Of a stretch of 33,089 nucleotides of DNA, positions 31,350 through 33,089 are shown piece by piece. How positions within the stretch are numbered: position 1 is the first letter of the stretch; each line of letters starts with the position of its first letter. The DNA lies in contig CAIJPI010000249.1 of assembly GCA_903822525.1 (NCBI GenBank), positions 1 to 33,089 of the forward strand. Direction: 5' to 3'. The DNA is from an uncultured Bacteroidales bacterium. GTDB lineage: Bacteria; Bacteroidota; Bacteroidia; Bacteroidales; UBA4417. Both the position numbers and the translations under genes were made by a program. A model generated the notes under the pieces. That model worked only from the letters and a program-made list of their open reading frames with translations. It was not told the origin of the DNA and did no database searches.

Positions 31350-31391
31350 AGTACTATGTATTGCATAGTACTGTTTATTGAATTATCTTTG
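31350..31391 (+). promoter_or_regulatory. padR-pspC promoter with perfect inverted-repeat operator
   Basis: AGTACTATG (31350-31358), TATTG, CATAGTACT (31364-31372) is a perfect 9-bp inverted repeat. The TTG in its centre (31361-31363) is 20 nt before TATCTTTG (31384-31391), a perfect TAnnTTTG -7 element, so the palindrome covers the -33 region. PadR proteins are dimers that bind such palindromes; the next gene is padR. Autorepression is inferred. Confidence 0.75.
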
Positions 31392-31414
31392 CCCCGAATT
31401 CAAATATTCACCCC

Positions 31415-31789
31415 ATGGAAAAAGCTGATTCAACCATTGCACAAATGCGAAAAGGCGTACTCGAAATGTGCGTTCTGGCAGCAATAAGCAGTCGCGAAGC
31501 ATATGCATCCGATATTCTCGAGCGGCTCAAGCAGTCGCACCTGATTGTTGTCGAAGGCACTCTCTACCCAATTCTGACCCGGCTTAAAAACGAGAGTTTT
31601 CTCAGCTACCGTTGGGAAGAGTCCAATTCGGGGCCTCCCCGCAAGTATTATTCAATAACTCCCGAAGGGACGGTTTTTCTTTCCGAACTCCGTTCGGGCT
31701 GGAACGAACTCGTTACCTCAGTAAGTGCTCTGGCAGCAGTCAATACTCAATCTGGATATACAGCACCATTTAATATTTCCGAACAATGA
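31415..31789 (+). CDS. PadR-family transcriptional regulator
   Basis: 124 residues with a PadR winged helix: QMRKGVLEMCVLAAISSREAYASDIL (about 10-35), LKQSHLIVVEGTLYPILTRLKNESFL (recognition helix, about 39-64), the wing SYRWEESNSGPPRKYYSITPEG, and a short C-terminal dimerisation helix (about 90-108). It is the short PadR-s2 type. Its stop overlaps the start of the PspC gene (ATGA). PadR-PspC pairs are common in Bacteroidota and Firmicutes and thought to respond to envelope stress or antibiotics. The palindrome upstream is its probable binding site. Confidence 0.93.
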   Translation: MEKADSTIAQMRKGVLEMCVLAAISSREAYASDILERLKQSHLIVVEGTLYPILTRLKNESFLSYRWEESNSGPPRKYYSITPEGTVFLSELRSGWNELVTSVSALAAVNTQSGYTAPFNISEQ

Positions 31790-33089
31790 AAAAAAACTTC
31801 TCAGTGAATATAGGAGGCCGTATATTTAACATCGACGACGATGCATACGAAAGCCTCAATAGTTATTTAAGCCGGCTGCGTAATTTTTTTGCAGCCGAAC
31901 AGGGATATGATGAAATAATTGCAGATATCGAAATGCGCATTGCAGAATTACTCGATCAGCAAAAAGAAAACGGACAACCTGTTATCACCCTTAAACATAT
32001 TGAAGGCGTGATAACAAGTATGGGAGAACCTGACCAGATGTCGGATGCAGAGGCCGAAAAACCCAAAAATGCGCCTGGGATTAAAACGCGGGGAAAACTG
32101 TATCGTGATCCTGACAACAGGCAGATAGGTGGCGTTGCTGCCGGTATAGCCGCATGGTTTGGCATTGACCCTGTTTGGGTAAGACTGATATTTGCAGCCT
32201 TTACCCTGTTTTACGCAGTTGGTATTATTGTGTATGCTGTGCTTTGGCTCATTTTGCCGGTTGCAGTCACAACCTCCGAAAAACTCGAAATGCAGCGTCA
32301 GAGTATCAATATAAATACCTTGCGCAACGAACTGGCCTCGGCAGGTTCAGGAATCCAGAAAACGGGTAGCAGCCTTCTACAATCTGCAGGGACTTTAATA
32401 CGCTTTGTTACCGAAGTAGTTGCCCGTATTTTCAGCTGGCTTTTCCAGCTGCTCAAACGTTTGGCAGGACTGGTATTATTGCTGGGGGTTATTGCCATGT
32501 TTATTGGCATTAGTGCTGCATCCCTGGTGCGTGAACGCCTTACTATGGTTGACTACCAGCTCGATACCACTACCGTTATACATGGACTTCAATGGCTGAT
32601 ACCCGGTCCCGATGTAAGGTGGCTGGCATACCTATCGATCCTTTTACTTTTAATAGCAGTAACAGGACTTTTGATTTATACCGGGCTTCGCTTATTACTC
32701 AAATGGCCACCGCTCCGCTGGCAGGTAGTTATTGTTTTTGTCCTGTTACTGGTTGCAGGCATTGTAACAGGAGTAGGAACTGGTTTTCAGTATTCGCGTT
32801 CTTCTGAACAACTTGCCTCATTAACCAGCAGGCAAAGCATAGCCATGAAAGCAAAACACATTCACCTTGCATCAGGCCCTGACGACTACCAGCAATATTT
32901 TATGCCACTGGCCGGCGACACAGTCCCTGGAAATGTCACGTATGCACTGGGTGAGATTAGCGTAAGCATCCGTGCTGTGCCTGCTGACAGTCTGTTTGCG
33001 ACATTTATAAAGTCAGCTGCAGCCTGGCAGCAATCACAGGCATCAGAATATGCCGCCAACATATCCTACCGATACCAAATGCAGGATAC
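31786..33089 (+). CDS. PspC-domain membrane protein (3' end outside window)
   Basis: 434 codons from ATG 31786 to the window edge without a stop. Residues 1-90 are a conserved cytoplasmic domain (MKKNFSVNIGGRIFNIDDDA, IIADIEMRIAEL, VITLKHIEGVITSMGEP). Residues 104-158 form the PspC domain: KLYRDPDNRQIGGVAAGIAA, WFGIDPVWVRLIF, then a membrane helix to WLILP. Further hydrophobic segments lie around 220-245, 285-305 and 315-338, and a soluble, probably extracytoplasmic, region begins near 345. Bacteroidota PspC proteins of this type usually end in a long beta-rich periplasmic domain, of which only the beginning is seen. It is translationally coupled to padR. Likely role: envelope stress sensing or membrane maintenance. 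Confidence 0.9.
   Translation, partial: MKKNFSVNIGGRIFNIDDDAYESLNSYLSRLRNFFAAEQGYDEIIADIEMRIAELLDQQKENGQPVITLKHIEGVITSMGEPDQMSDAEAEKPKNAPGIKTRGKLYRDPDNRQIGGVAAGIAAWFGIDPVWVRLIFAAFTLFYAVGIIVYAVLWLILPVAVTTSEKLEMQRQSININTLRNELASAGSGIQKTGSSLLQSAGTLIRFVTEVVARIFSWLFQLLKRLAGLVLLLGVIAMFIGISAASLVRERLTMVDYQLDTTTVIHGLQWLIPGPDVRWLAYLSILLLLIAVTGLLIYTGLRLLLKWPPLRWQVVIVFVLLLVAGIVTGVGTGFQYSRSSEQLASLTSRQSIAMKAKHIHLASGPDDYQQYFMPLAGDTVPGNVTYALGEISVSIRAVPADSLFATFIKSAAAWQQSQASEYAANISYRYQMQD

Overview
This window comes from the chromosome of a member of the Bacteroidota, most likely class Bacteroidia. The evidence is: gldD and gldE beside ssb and mutY; two secreted proteins with type IX secretion (T9SS) C-terminal sorting domains; promoters with the Bacteroidota -7 element TAnnTTTG; start codons mostly lacking Shine-Dalgarno sequences; and characteristic families (DUF2147, CysD/CysN/CysC, C69 dipeptidase, PspC with PadR). 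I see no tRNA, rRNA, CRISPR array, insertion sequence or prophage.

Layout. 1-537 (-): 5' part of a large secreted protein with a DUF7948/SBBP-type N-terminus. 832-8797 (+): a drug-efflux-type operon of TetR regulator, TolC-like outer-membrane protein, HlyD/YbhG-like lipoprotein adaptor, DUF2147 protein, two ABC ATPases and two ABC-2 permeases. It resembles E. coli cecR-ybhGFSR, but YbhF is split into two genes and an outer-membrane channel is included. 8946-9740 (-): lipoprotein. 10110-11597 (+): ArnT/PMT-type glycosyltransferase. 11754-12650 (-): coiled-coil membrane protein. 12834-14528 (-): C69 dipeptidase. 14847-17366 (+): T9SS-exported M6-like metalloprotease, followed by a 3' fragment of an AAA-ATPase/nuclease gene. 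17842-24803 (-): mutY, ssb, gldE, gldD, cysC, cysD, cysN, all in one direction. 25191-29415 (+): OPT oligopeptide transporter, KilA-N protein, peptidase T. 29658-30707 (+): a second T9SS-exported protein. 30824-31104 (-): decayed LytS-type histidine kinase fragment, abutting a second copy of the pepT tail and terminator. 31415-33089 (+): PadR regulator and a PspC-domain membrane protein running off the end.

How the genes fit together. The efflux operon encodes all parts of a tripartite pump plus its repressor. The two ATPases carry complementary defects that fall on one composite ATP site. A loose protein-degradation theme runs through the window: exported metalloprotease, envelope C69 dipeptidase, OPT peptide importer and cytoplasmic tripeptidase PepT. 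The cysDNC genes make APS/PAPS; no PAPS reductase or sulfotransferase is present here.

The least explained signal is in the gaps between co-directional genes. Several hold tandem repeats with 7-, 8-, 9- or 14-bp units just before a start codon, some preceded by a G-rich tract just after the upstream stop. One family (AGCACTA/AGCACAT) occurs in two unrelated operons in the same orientation relative to the downstream gene. The PadR-PspC promoter also carries a perfect 9-bp inverted repeat around its -33 element.
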